A DNA stretch of 64,000 nt from Owenia fusiformis (GCA_903813345.2 CAIIXF020000002.1:4380001-4444000), one strand, 5' to 3'; counted from the first letter of the stretch, positions 34,400 to 45,303 are shown. The notes: generated by a model not told the origin, from the sequence alone. Translations and numbers: made by a program.

Positions 34400-35065
34400 T
34401 TCGTTTTTATTATGTCCCCACCACATAGTTTGGGGCCATATTGTCGGCCTAGGCGCGTCTGTCTGTCTGTCCGTCTGTCCGTATGTCCGTCTGTCCGTAC
34501 GTCCGGCAGTTTTCTCCAAAACCGCTACAGATATCACCTTCAAATTTTCAGGGATAACTTATGAGTGCATCTAGATGTGGATGAAAAAAATTTAAATCGA
34601 TACCTACTTCCTGTCGGCCATTTTGAAGTCAAATGCTAAAATCCTTGTCTGCAAAATGGCTTCACAGTTGCTTCTGAAACTTTAATATCTTGTCAGCTCA
34701 CTTCATTCTAGATCTGATTAGGTTTTGGACCTGTTAGCTCAGTCATATCAGCCATTTTGAATGTTTAAGAAAAGTTAGCGCACGATAATACTTTGTATCA
34801 TATTGAATGGTGTTTTTCACTTTTCATACTTCAACTATTTTGTAGCTTTATAAATAATTTCAGGTGTACTTTCAGGTGTACTATTGTTAACAGTAATTAC
34901 ATGTGATATTTTGTAAAAATAAATCAGCAAAAACTCATAATCACTTTTTTATTGTCGGCCATTTTGGATTTTTCCGTCCTAAAATCTTATCTGTAAAGTC
35001 TTGTCTTCGCGTTTTCAGGTGAACCGTTTGGTAGATCAATTTCAAATTTTCAGGGATGAATGGGT
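34400..35065. repeat. Interspersed repeat with CTGTCTGTCCGTC tract
   Basis: TTTGGGGCCATATTGTCGGC leads into a CTGTCTGTCTGTCCGTCTGT-like tract, then TTCTCCAAAACCGCTACAG and TTCAAATTTTCAGGGAT. The last phrase recurs at 35040-35055. This looks like a decayed dispersed element; the family is not named. Confidence 0.55.
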
Positions 35066-35069
35066 TCTG

Positions 35070-35150
35070 CTTAGCATAGGCGTCGCCAGGGGGTGCAATG
35101 GGTGCGATCGCACCCCCCCCCCCCCCCCTATAACCAATAATAATAAAACC
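35070..35150. mobile_element. Short GC-palindrome MITE end (GGGTGCGATCGCACCC)
   Basis: GGCGTCGCCAGGGGGTGCAA, then GGGTGCGATCGCACCC and a long C run. A related string (GTGCGATGGGTGCGACCGCAC) occurs at 26402-26425. It borders the truncated sulfotransferase and may mark the truncation event. Confidence 0.5.
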
Positions 35151-35154
35151 ATGA

Positions 35155-35778
35155 GATAGAAGAAAAGAGCTTTAAAATGCTTTTTATTTGAAGCTTCTAT
35201 TCCAGTTGTTTTCTTAGCTTGGACATTTTTACTGAAATAAACAATGTCATCAAATGACCAGTTCATTAGCTGTTTTAACAATATTAAACATTCATCGAAG
35301 TATTCTGATATCATCACAAGGTCAAATCTCCTGTCCATTTCCTGAATTATCTTCTTAACCTTAGTAATATTTTTAGCATACGTTGGTTCCATTCCTAGGT
35401 CAAATAACTGTATATGCACACACACTTCATTAGATTCAGTTATTGGTATTTTGTTCGTTGAACTTTCCATAGTTGAGAGAAAATCTATATTGTCAATACC
35501 AAAGCAGTTCTTTCCCATTGTTCTGTAATATTCAAATGCCGAGATAAAATTATATGTTGGGTCTCGTAACATTGCAATACTTGCCTTCCCTTCTGGCTTG
35601 AGCACATCAAATACTTCATCACTTAGCCCGAGGTGTTGACAAATTATATCATACGTGGAATGTGGAGCTTTCACTACTTCATAGGAAAATCTTCTTGAAC
35701 AATCGAGGCCAGCCAGTGACTTATTTTGTACAATTCAAACGACAGATTTGTTGTGTCTCCATACCTCATCAATTTGCC
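35155..35778 (-). pseudogene. Galactose-3-O-sulfotransferase (Gal3ST-like) pseudogene, copy 2
   Basis: The minus strand encodes a Gal3ST-family core: LMRYGDTTNLSF, EDFPMK, KAPHSTYDIICQHLGLS, the PAPS-contact-like MLRDPTYNFISAFEYY, then FDLVMISEYFDECLILLKQL and WSFDDIVYFSKN. Such enzymes use PAPS to sulfate the 3-OH of galactose in glycolipids and glycans in the Golgi. A clean acceptor (CACTGCAG) starts the exon at 35778, so at least one exon lay upstream. Compared with copy 1 there is a 2-nt insertion after FPMK giving a stop, plus further indels just upstream. The C-terminus is lost at a GC-rich repeat near 35150. It is not functional as read. Confidence 0.78.
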
Positions 35779-35799
35779 CTGCAGTGTGCTATTCCCAGT

Positions 35800-37700
35800 T
35801 TTATGGATTTTCAAAAAGTATATACTGTTATGGGGTATATTCTTTTAATTGCAGAGGGAATTCTCTGAAGATGTTGATCCACGTGTATCTTTTAATGATG
35901 TAGACTTCTTTGAAACTGTTGATCCAACTTTTCCACTAGTTGAAAGCTTTGACTCGCGCGACCCCTCCCCCCCCCACTGGCCCAAAATTCTTTTAGAATT
36001 AAAATCATGCAGTCTTTCACTATTCCGAGGCTCTGAGCACGATTCAAATGATTTTGGGCCAAAGTTGTCAAAAGTGAACCCCCCTGGAATTTTTCAAAAA
36101 ATGAACCCTCTCCTTTGGCAAATCATGGCTAAGAGCCTGCCTTTGCCAGTTCAGGCCTCCTAGACTTCCACTTACCACGGTTCTCGCAACGCAAACATCG
36201 ATTCTTTAGTCGCAAACCGCCAGTTCCTCTATCCCGAACATAAAATGTTGCAGCAGCTACAGTTCTGGTATTTTTTTTAATCTTTTCCAGTTTTTGTTCG
36301 TTTCCGTCTTGATAAACTTCCCGTAAGGTAACCAGCTTGCTTTCAATTAATATTTCGTGGATAACTACTTCTAATAATAATTCTAAGACCAATTTTGTTA
36401 CAGGGTGAGCGAATGGTGTTTTTAAGTGGCAATGACACATACAATCCAACTTTTATACAAGGCATTAACATGACAAAATGTTGCTCACATTTTTATTAGT
36501 TCAATCTTACTGCCAAGTAATTTATTACAAATGCCTAGAACCTAATGATATATTGGCACTAGTCTGCACTTACATCGTAAAAATTTCAAGTTGAACAGTA
36601 AATCAAGTTTCCTTTGAAATTCGATGACAATATTAAAATCGTGCTCGCCCGCCAAGCAGCTCAAGACGACGACAATATAGTATCACTTTAAACAGTGCGA
36701 TAAAATCATGTGTACATTATAACTGCCTCTAGTTTTTAAACACTTCAGGCATCAGTTCTAACCAATACAAATGCAGTGTGCACTTTAAAACTACACAGTT
36801 AAAGATAACATTCAAAATAACAATACAATACATTTGTGTTTTAACAGAATTTCGAGTGCTAAGTTACAAGCCAAAAAATCGAGGACATTGAACGATCGGC
36901 GTCTCTTGCCACGTAAACTGGGTCGAGAGGAATCCATTGCTAAATCGTTAAATTCATAAAGTTAATGATATGACAAGGGAGTAGTTTCTAAACAATATTC
37001 TTAGGATCATTATACTGGAACTAGAATTAGCGCATCATACATAGAGAAAGGTACATGTATTATACAGTTTATGTAGCTTAGATTGTCATTATGCAGCACC
37101 TCGTGCCAATGTATCTTTAACATTCCTGGCCCTCGCCTATTTTCGATGTGATATAAAATATGGTATGCATGCCAAAGTGTATGCACAATCTTTCATATCC
37201 TTTAACTTAGCGCCTTAAAAGAAAACTATGTCTGCTTTGTACTTTAGAACTAATATAATCAATAAATCATTTCGATATTTGAATCTTTCAACCGTTGTTA
37301 AAAACCGTGTTAAAGATAAGTGATAATTTATTATTAAGGGCGTTTAAAATTCTGTCAAGAAAGGCATTCAAATACTTTTCATATATAACTAACATGACTA
37401 AGCGCTGTGTCTTTTGAAAAAAAACGTGTGTAAATAAATAGAATGTACCAGTAAATACCTCTTAGAAATATGTTTGCAAGTTGGATAGGCAATCTAAAAC
37501 TGATTTCTTTTAAGGAAGATGGAGCTACAAGCATATTTTAAATTGGGCACAAATATAAATTGGTAAGATTTTTTGGACAATTTGACACATACACTTCTTT
37601 GGATTTAATCACCAGTCGAGTGGATTTGAAAATTATAAGATCATCAACGGAAAACATTTTCTTAACATCATTCTTTTATGTTTTCAGAGCAGGCCTTACA
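35800..37700. other. No confirmed gene; upstream region of EEP gene
   Basis: 35849-36163 has a short open frame (FSEDVDPRVSFNDVDFFETVDP...) that is not recognised. 36640-36690 shares CGCCCGCCA...GACGACAATAT with the reverse complement of the 790-830 repeat. The rest is AT-rich. A splice acceptor-like TTTTATGTTTTCAG at 37674-37687 suggests a non-coding first exon of the EEP gene further upstream. Confidence 0.45.
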
Positions 37701-37738
37701 ACATTTCTCATGCTCAGGGTTGTAAACAAAACTACAAT

Positions 37739-38806
37739 ATGGCTAAACCGTGTATCAAAGTGGCATCTATGGACGTCAGTTGTGACACACATGCTTGGAA
37801 AGTGAAGGAGAAACATGGAGAAGAATATGGCTTTGAACAACGATTTGGAGTCCAATTTGACGAAATTGAGAAGCAAGAAGCAGATGTTGTCAATCTACAA
37901 GAAATTCGATTTCCGGAAAATCTAGAGATTATCAAGGAAAGGAAAGGAGAAAAGTATAATGTTCACCATTTCTATAATAATAAGGATGGAATGAGTTTCC
38001 ATAGCTTAATATGTGTCCGGAAAGATATTCATTGCGAGTGGAAGGATATAAGTTCCAAACATTATTGGACGACGATTGATAAGAATACCAGAAAACCAAT
38101 GCTAAGTTCTGATCCAAACGCTAGGGTTGAAAAGAATGAAAGTGAAAATATTAAAGGAGATCCCCATGGGCGATGTGTGGGGGTAGTAGTTTTAGAGCAC
38201 AAGAAGACCTCTAAAAAGCTTCTTATTGCTTCCGTACACGTTGTACCATTTGGTCAGACGAAGGCAGCCCAGCAGATGGCGAGCTTAAGTTTGGCAAATA
38301 TGGCGTGTGATATCACTGGCGAGGACTGTCCGGTTATTTTGGCTGGTGACTTTAACATATTTAACGATGAGCGAGAGGACGGTACATTTCAGTTGATCAA
38401 CAAATATGCCAAGTCACTTTCCCTCAGAGAAATACCTTTAAAAAAGATGACCATTCCCGATATGGATGATGTAATTGATCCAGAACAAATCGGCACGTTC
38501 AACCCATGGTCCACTGACACGAATGCTGAAATGGTATACAAACAACCCTTGGGTTACTCGAAATTGGATGCCATATTTGCATCGACTTCGTTGGAGTGCA
38601 AAGATGGTGTCACTGTTTATCCAGTTCTAATGAGAAAGGGTAAAGGTGCATCAATGGACCTTAATGACCCATCTAAAATGAGCGATGAAGACAAGAAGAC
38701 CCACACTAAGTTACGGTACATGTTCAAAGATAAACTGGCATCAGATCATTTTCTCCTCACTGCCAAATTCACTTTCAAAATAGAAAGTGCAATTGAGAAA
38801 AAATGA
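37739..38806 (+). CDS. Endonuclease/exonuclease/phosphatase (EEP) family protein
   Basis: An uninterrupted 355-aa protein with the EEP fold motifs in order: VASMDV (8-13, where the family often has Asn, here Asp12), VVNLQEIR with catalytic Glu55, SVHVVPFG with His167, ILAGDFNIF with Asp204 and Asn206, SKLDAIF at 274-280, and SDHF with Asp336/His337. These bind Mg2+ and hydrolyse phosphodiester or phosphomonoester bonds; substrates in the family range from DNA to mRNA tails and inositol phosphates, and none can be chosen here. There is no signal peptide or membrane segment, so it is probably cytosolic or nuclear. The ATG follows an acceptor-like TTTTCAG by ~50 bases, suggesting a 5'-UTR intron. 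An AATAAA at ~39310 is a candidate poly(A) signal. Confidence 0.82.
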   Translation: MAKPCIKVASMDVSCDTHAWKVKEKHGEEYGFEQRFGVQFDEIEKQEADVVNLQEIRFPENLEIIKERKGEKYNVHHFYNNKDGMSFHSLICVRKDIHCEWKDISSKHYWTTIDKNTRKPMLSSDPNARVEKNESENIKGDPHGRCVGVVVLEHKKTSKKLLIASVHVVPFGQTKAAQQMASLSLANMACDITGEDCPVILAGDFNIFNDEREDGTFQLINKYAKSLSLREIPLKKMTIPDMDDVIDPEQIGTFNPWSTDTNAEMVYKQPLGYSKLDAIFASTSLECKDGVTVYPVLMRKGKGASMDLNDPSKMSDEDKKTHTKLRYMFKDKLASDHFLLTAKFTFKIESAIEKK

Positions 38807-39164
38807 ACACAAATGAAAACTCTTGGTTCCTGGATGAATGGCCATCATTGCAAGGACGTTATGCTTTTATATAGAACCCCTATAGAACACAAGCAAATAT
38901 ATACATTTTATCTACATCTGCAAACCAATTGCTAGAAGAGAGAACATTTACCAAGGAGAGGTTTGCACACTGGGTTTGGTTTTGGAACATCCCCTGCAAG
39001 ATTGAAAAGCAACAGACACATAATTTTGCTGTGTGACTGTCAATCGACTTTAAGCTTAACATCATGGCTATACCATCAGCTTTTGGATGCCTCTTTTAGA
39101 ATCACCAAACCTAAGAACACTGACAAAGATACACAGAACATAAGAAATAGCCACAAAGAGATCT

Positions 39165-39302
39165 ACAACTCCCAACAAGGACAAATGTGCACTTAGGGTC
39201 AAGGTCATCTACAACTCCCAATAAGGATAAATGTGCACTTAAGGTCAAGGTCATCTACAACTCCCAACAAACACAAATGTGCACTTGAGGTCAAGGTCAT
39301 CT
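39165..39302 (+). repeat. Three 46-bp tandem repeats, each with TCAAGGTCA
   Basis: Units start at 39165, 39211 and 39257 with ACAACTCCCAAYAARGAYAA. Each ends in TCAAGGTCA (39199, 39245, 39291), the extended half-site recognised by NR5A/ERR-type nuclear receptors. This lies in the 3' flank of the EEP gene. Binding is inference only. Confidence 0.8.
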
Positions 39303-39829
39303 ACTGAAGGAATAAAGAGAAACGTACAGACAGCTCAAACAAGGAAGCAGCTAAAATAGCAAATTATCTACTAGTATAGGTCGCTCATTTAACTAAATAT
39401 GAGTCTTACAAAATATCAAAGACAACGTTAACAGTCGTGAGATGGGAGATATATGGGAGTTATATTTACATATGCAGATTTACATGGATATCAGCATTTA
39501 ATATAAAATTACAGGGTGGTCAAAAACTCGCCACAACTTTTGAATATTTTATTTAATTCCCACCTACCTGCCCGCTTTAGTTGAGCCGCAGTCACCGGAA
39601 CAGAGTACAGGGTAGAGTTGTCCGGTGCCTGTGATTGGGTGCTTATACACCTGGTCTCCGGGAGATCTGATCAAAACCCTATATTCACAGGGATCGAAGT
39701 GCACCAGGACTTAGTCTATTATCAGGATTGGCATCAGGCTGTATCAACTCACAAAGATTCTCCTCCAAAAAGTGACGTCATCAACTGGTCTGTGTGAGAG
39801 CACCATCGTGTTGAAATATCAATATCTGA

Positions 39830-40225
39830 CCTTCATGATAGTCCATTTGTCATCCATATACATCCAATAGTGAACCTAGAAATTGTTAAAAGTACGATGT
39901 TTTATGGTCGATTTATGATAATAAGGGTTTTCTGAAGTGATTTAACTGGGTTGCCGAAAAAGTTTGTTTGGGGAAAAAATGATATAGGCTGATTAGGGAG
40001 GGGTGCAATCGCTTAACATGGCGTTGACTATGACTTAGCATTGGGATATCACCATATACCTAGTATGTTACCATGGGAATAGATACAAAATTTTTCCCCA
40101 AAGTTATTTTTTTGGCAACCCAGCTAAATCACTCCAATAATCCCTAATGATAGTATTTACACAGAAAAACATCATACTTTTAAATATTAATACGTTCAGA
40201 AAATGACAAATGGACTATGATGTCT
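39830..40225. mobile_element. Foldback MITE
   Basis: The arms 39830-39990 and 40070-40225 are inverted: CATAGTCCATTTGTCAT pairs with ATGACAAATGGACTATG, and GTGATTTAACTGGGTTGCC pairs with GGCAACCCAGCTAAATCAC. No coding capacity or clear target duplication is seen. A lone CAGGGTGGTCAAAAACTCGC at 39514 may be a truncated mariner-type end. Confidence 0.65.
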
Positions 40226-40507
40226 TTTAATCGTGATGTAATTTTTGAAAATACGTTTAATAACTAAGATGAAGTAGATGGATTGCCAATTTAATTATAC
40301 AGAGACTACTAGTATGCACTATGCATACATCTTTTTTCATGCTCATATCTACTGGGTTGTTGTAACTCTCATATAGCTCTATTGAAACATATTGTAACAA
40401 ACTAGCCGATTTGTGGTAGTGTGAGGGCTAGGTTACTTTGGGATTTCCTGGTACACGTTAAATGTACTTGTGTTTTACAGCAATTACAACACGACAAACA
40501 ATATAGA

Positions 40508-40513
40508 TTTATT
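40508..40513 (-). terminator. LTR poly(A) signal AATAAA
   Basis: AATAAA on the minus strand about 115 nt before the LTR end, the usual place for the element's polyadenylation signal. The twin lies at 47037-47042. Confidence 0.5.
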
Positions 40514-40628
40514 TCGCATATATTATAACATTAATTATACACAAATAAATTCAGAATGTCCAAATAAACTTGTTGTTGTTAATTATATACGTCCACTCTC
40601 TGGTACAATAATAGTTCAAAGTAGAATT

Positions 40629-40832
40629 CTATTCAAAGTTCACAGTGGCCAAACTGAATCCCAATGATGACTGCAATGCTGGCCTAGGTGCAAGGGTTAC
40701 TTGAGGTTCCTGGTTAGTAGAGTCCCCTTCAGTCCTCATACACACACGGATGCATATAATCGCGATCAAACAGGTCACTATGAATAAAACACTGACTAGG
40801 ACCAAGGCGAAGAAAGGAACATCCAATTCCAT
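40629..40832 (-). CDS. Small membrane protein ORF in 3' LTR
   Basis: A 67-residue frame: a short acidic start (MELDV), a strong single transmembrane segment at residues 6-30 (FFALVLVSVLFIVTCLIAII), then basic IRVCMRTE and a polar tail. An overlapping +1 frame (40987-40796) reads out of the satellite and ends in WNWMFLSSP. It could be a captured or env-tail-like piece, or chance. It is preserved identically in the other LTR because the LTRs are young, so conservation is not evidence of function. No homologue is recognised. Confidence 0.4.
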   Translation of the reverse strand: MELDVPFFALVLVSVLFIVTCLIAIICIRVCMRTEGDSTNQEPQVTLAPRPALQSSLGFSLATVNFE

Positions 40833-40926
40833 GAATTAGGTTTATGAAGGCTGGACACCACTTCTTTAAGCTCTATGCTGGGGATAGCTTCACCCTCTTG
40901 AAGTGCTGTCCAGTCCTGTAGATTCC

Positions 40927-43345
40927 CACGCAGCAAATCGACTAAGTTCTTCAGATAGCAGAAAACTTCTAAGTTTTGTAGATCCAAAATATCAGCTAAG
41001 TCTTGCAGTTAGCAAAAACGACTAAGTTTTGTAGTTCCAAAAATTCCTCTAATAAGCCAATATATTCATCCAGGTTGTCACATCAATGGCTTATAATCAT
41101 CAATGGCTACTTCATCAGGCTAAGAGAAGTCAATAGTCAATAGTCAATGGTCAGTCATCCCATGTAGCAGATCGACTATGTTCTTCAGATAGCAGAAAAC
41201 TTCTAAGTTTTGAAGATCCAAAATATCAGCTAAGTTTTGCAGTTAGCAAAAACGACTAAGTTTTGTAGTTCCAAAAATTCCACTAATAAGCCAATAAATT
41301 CATCCAGGTTGTCACATCAATGGCTTATAATCATCAATGGCTACTTCATCAGGCTAAGAGAAGTCAATAGTCAATAGTCAATGGTCAGTCATCCCATGTA
41401 GCAGATCGACTATGTTCTTCAGATAGCAGAAAACTTCTAAGTTTTGTAGATCCAAAATATCAGCTAAGTTTTGCAGTTAGCAAAAAGGACTAAGTTTTGT
41501 AGTTTTAAAAATTCCACTAATAAGCCAATAAATTCATCCAGGTTGTCACATCAATGGCTTATAATCATCAATGGCTACTTCATCAGGCCAAGAGAAGTCA
41601 ATAGTCAATAGTCAATGGTCAGTCATCCCATGTAGCAGATCGACTATGTTCTTCAGATAGCAGAAAACTTCTAAGTTTTGTAGATCCAAAATATCAGCTA
41701 AGTTTTGCAGTTAGCAAAAACGACTAAGTTTTGTAGTTCCAAAAATTCCTCTAATAAGCCAATGCATTCATCCAGGTTGTCACATCAATGGCTTATAATC
41801 ATCAATGGCTACTTCATCAGGCTAAGAGAAGTCAATAGTCAATAGTCAATGGTCAGTCATCCCATGTAGCAGATCGACTATGTTCTTCAGATAGCAGAAA
41901 ACTTCTAACTTTTGTAGATCCAAAATATCAGCTAAGTTTTGCAGTTAGCAAAAACGACTAAGTTTTGTAGTTCCAAAAATTCCTCTAATAAGCCAATATA
42001 TTCATCCAGGTTGTCACATCAATGGCTTATAATCATCAATGGCTACTTCATCAGGCTAAGAGAAGTCAATAGTCAATAGTCAATGGTCAGTCATCCCATG
42101 TAGCAGATCGACTATGTTCTTCAGATAGCAGAAAACTTCTAAGTTTTGTAGACCCAAAATATCAGCTAAGTTTTTCAGTTAGCAAAAACGACTAAGTTTT
42201 GTAGTTCCAAAAATTCCTCTAATAAGCCAATAAATTCATCCAGGTTTTCACATCAATGGCTTATAATCATCAGTTGCTACTTCATCAGGCTAAGTGAAGT
42301 CAATTGTCAATAGTCAATGGTCAGTCATCCCATGTAGCAGATCGACTATGTTCTTCAGATAGCAGAAAACTTCTAAGTTTTGTAGATCCAAAATATCAGC
42401 TAAGTTTTGCAGATAGCAAAAACGACTAAGTTTTGTAGTTCCAAAAATTCCTCTAATAAGCCAATAAATTCATCCAGATTTTCACATCAATGGCTTATAA
42501 TCATCAGTTGCTACTTCATCAAGCTAAGAAAAGTCAATAGTCAATAGTCAATAGTCAGTCATCCCATGTAGCAGATCGACTAAGTTTTGTAGTTCCAAAA
42601 ATTCCTCTAATAAGCCAATAAATTCATCCAGATTTTCACATCAATGGCTTATAATCATCTGTTGCTACTTCATCAAGCTAAGAAAAGTCAATAGTCAATA
42701 GTCAATAGTCAGTCATCCCATGTAGCAGATCGACTATGTTCTTCAGATAGCAGAAAAACAACTAAGTTTTGCAGATAGCAAAAATGACAAAGTTTTATAG
42801 TTCCAGAAAACTGCCTAAGTTTTGTAGTTCCAAAAATCCCGTAAATCAGAGCCACATAGTCCCGTTCGTCAAAAGTCAATGTGCTATCTGCTCCAACATC
42901 AGTGGCTTATAATCATCTAGGACTATCGGGCTAATAGTCAGCGAAAAACTTCCTAAGTTTTGTAGTTCCAGAAAACTTCCTAAGTTTTGTAGTTCCAATT
43001 GCTTCCCTCAATAAGCCAGTTTATTCATCTAGATTCCAACATCAGTGGCTTATAATCATCTAGGACTATCGGGCTAATAGTCAGCGAAACACTTCCTAAG
43101 TTTTGTAGTTCCAATTGCTTCCCTCAATAAGCCAGTTTATTCATCTAGATTCCAACATCAGTGGCTTATAATCATCTATGGTTACTACATCAGGCTAATG
43201 AAGTTCAATAGGCAAGTCAATCATCCATGCCATGAATTGATTAAGTTCTTCAGTTAGCAGAAACTTCCTAAGTTTTGTAGTTCCACGAATCATCTAAGTT
43301 TTGCAGTTAGCAAAAACGACAAAGTTTTGTAGTTCCAAAACTCCC
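40927..43345. repeat. 234-bp satellite in 3' LTR
   Basis: Units start CATGTAGCAGATCGACTATG at 41161, 41395, 41629, 41863, 42097, 42331 and 42565, exactly 234 bp apart, after a diverged unit at 40927. A shortened unit starts at 42719, then shorter derivatives run to ~43345. Each holds a nested ~40-bp CTAAGTTTTGTAGTTCCAAA motif and AGTCAATAGTCAATAGTCAA. Confidence 0.92.
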
Positions 43346-43418
43346 GAATATCAGAGCCACATAGTCCCGTTCGTCAAAAGTCAGTGTGTCAGAAGCCCCC
43401 GAGTCACGTCCGCCACTG

Positions 43419-43426
43419 TATTTATA
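43419..43426 (-). promoter_or_regulatory. LTR TATA box
   Basis: TATAAATA on the minus strand within GGGGTATAAATACAGTGGCG, ~580 nt into the LTR. It gives a U3 of normal size and places the start of transcription near 43390. The identical site in the other LTR is 49948-49955. Confidence 0.6.
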
Positions 43427-44002
43427 CCCCAACATGTATGTAACATGTGTTTTGCACACGAAACTATCTGCCTAACCAATCATAGCTCACGAGCGGCTGA
43501 TGCAATACCTGGCCAGTCACTGGAATCCCAGGCAGGATATCACTAGTGCATAATTAATTAATATGATGCAATGATGACATAACTTTTGCAGAAAATTAGC
43601 TTCACCTAACAATCACGATCTCTGTTTTTTAACACAGAACAAACATATATCTTGTAATTAACTAGCTAGATTAAGATATAAACTAGATAAATATAACAAA
43701 AATCAATCATCATTGGCTCTAATTATGGCGAAATTGCAAGGAAAAACGAGTTATTGAATGTAGGTCAACAGAGCTCTCTAATAGGAGGTGAGAAAATGCA
43801 CACGAACGAAAGCAAAATAAATCTCCAAGAAAAGAGTAGTTTACACTATTCCCAGTACACCTAAAGTGTTCTATTCATAAATATAACTATATAAGCTGTC
43901 AACTGTGACTGGGAAACACTTTCCTACTGTCAAACCTGTCTAAAGTGTAAAACGGTACTGGACTCCAAAAATAAAATTTTGAAAAATGAAAAATTCGTTA
44001 CA

Positions 44003-44016
44003 CTCCTCCCAACCAA
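44003..44016 (-). other. Polypurine tract
   Basis: GGTTGGGAGGAG on the minus strand directly abuts the 3' LTR start (TGTAACG). It is in the place and of the composition expected for plus-strand DNA priming. Confidence 0.75.
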
Positions 44017-44358
44017 TGATTTTGGTGTTAACAGCACCAAGCCTATGTTATAAAAAAAATAACGAATTTTTCCTAACTGGCTATGTCCTACACTTATAAT
44101 CTATCTGGTTTGTTTAACCCCGGGGTTATCTATCAGTCGCTATGAGGTGCAATGAGAGTTATCTAGCATAAACTCTGGTTTATCTCAAACCTTAACGATA
44201 AAAATCTAACTACTGTATGTCTAACTACTATGTACAAAATTATCTTCACAAGTTTCAAATTGCAGCTAACTGCAATTCATACTCATCACAAAATTATACT
44301 CATGCTAATTGCCTCGACATACTTAATATTACTCAAGACTGTGCTTCCGAATTAGTGT
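44017..44358 (-). other. Internal remnant where pol should be
   Basis: Only ~340 bases separate the protease stop from the polypurine tract. No reverse transcriptase, RNase H or integrase motif appears in any frame. Pol has been deleted cleanly. Confidence 0.7.
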
Positions 44359-45303
44359 TTATGGGAGGCAAACACGATGATTCCTCCAATCATAATCTGT
44401 GTCACATCTCTGTCGGGGTCCTGAGTATTTCAACCTATAGACTCTTGCTGGTGGGACCTTAATTGGACGAGTACTGGATGTACCTGGACTATTCTGTCCA
44501 AAATCTCTCGGTCTTCGAGGAAATTCTCTAAGTCTACTTCTCTGGCCATATCTCTTTTCTCTGACTGGATGACTACTTACTACATCCATAGTCACTTTCC
44601 TCGATGTTCGTTTATGTGTGTCTCTAGCTCGTACCTGAGCATCTCTAGAAGGGCCTGATCTCATAGACATCTTACGCTGACCATAGTCTAATATGGCTCC
44701 TGCAGCAGCAAGGTAATCAGTACCTAAGATGCCATCGAATTCAATATCTGCCACTACTACTTTTAAGTTCTCGACATGGCCACCAATGTTTATTCCAACA
44801 CACATAACACCTTTTTGACTTAATGGTTCTCCACCAGCTTGTATAATGACCCTATTTGACGGCTCCAGTTTTGGCTTCTTAATTTCAGGGATCTTTCGGT
44901 AGACCTCCGAGTTTATTATGGTACTAGCTGCTCCTGAATCAACTAGAAACGCAACATCTGTGTTGCAGACTGTTCCATGAGCCACTATCTTATTGGTGTG
45001 TTTGGAAGCCTTGACATCTTTACCCTGATGGGATAGAAACTCAACTGTGGCTACCTGGCTGGAGCTGTCCTGGGCTTCCTTAGCCCGCTCTTCAGCATGT
45101 TTTCTAGAGAAGCACTCCGCTATTTTATGTCCAGGTTTGTGGCAGTAAAAACATTCTATTCTTTTGAAAGCTGGCCTTGACATCTCAGGCTCAGGCTTGT
45201 TCTGTTTTGACATTAATTCCGTCATTTTCTCCATCAGAGTTTCAATCTTATTCTCTAAGGCCATTAATTTATTTTCACTCTCGTCCCTGTCTTCAATAGC
45301 CAT
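44359..45303 (-). CDS. LTR element nucleocapsid-protease
   Basis: 314 residues from the ATG at 45303. An N-terminal short coiled coil (NKLMALENKIETLMEKMTEL) is followed by a CCHC zinc knuckle (C51-X2-C54-X4-H59-X4-C64), then a retropepsin with the DSG active site at 122-124 (FLVDSGAAS) and GILGTDYL at 191-198. The tail is basic and proline/arginine-rich. The frame is the same as gag upstream, open to 45360, and separated from it only by one TAA. It is therefore probably made by readthrough, or the TAA is a mutation. The protein ends at the point where reverse transcriptase normally begins. Confidence 0.82.
   Translation of the reverse strand: MAIEDRDESENKLMALENKIETLMEKMTELMSKQNKPEPEMSRPAFKRIECFYCHKPGHKIAECFSRKHAEERAKEAQDSSSQVATVEFLSHQGKDVKASKHTNKIVAHGTVCNTDVAFLVDSGAASTIINSEVYRKIPEIKKPKLEPSNRVIIQAGGEPLSQKGVMCVGINIGGHVENLKVVVADIEFDGILGTDYLAAAGAILDYGQRKMSMRSGPSRDAQVRARDTHKRTSRKVTMDVVSSHPVREKRYGQRSRLREFPRRPRDFGQNSPGTSSTRPIKVPPARVYRLKYSGPRQRCDTDYDWRNHRVCLP

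Larger units (their letters stand above)
40393..44002 (-). repeat. 3' LTR (3610 bp)
   Basis: In element orientation this is the downstream LTR. It ends CA at 40393 and begins TGTAACGAATTTTTC at 44002. It contains a TATA box (43419-43426), an AATAAA (40508-40513), a 234-bp satellite and a 67-aa membrane-protein ORF. If the TATA and AATAAA are used, the R region would be ~2.9 kb. Confidence 0.93.

Noticed and set aside
35849-36163. 104-aa open frame (FSEDVDPRVSFNDVDFF)
   Set aside because: Not recognised, contains a poly-C run, no splice or leader support; may be a decayed exon but unproven.
40927-43345. Evenly spaced repeats resembling a CRISPR array
   Set aside because: The whole 234-bp unit is repeated, with no unique spacers, in a eukaryotic LTR.
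43301-43546. 81-aa plus-strand frame in both LTRs
   Set aside because: Opposite to the element's orientation and overlapping the promoter; no protein features.
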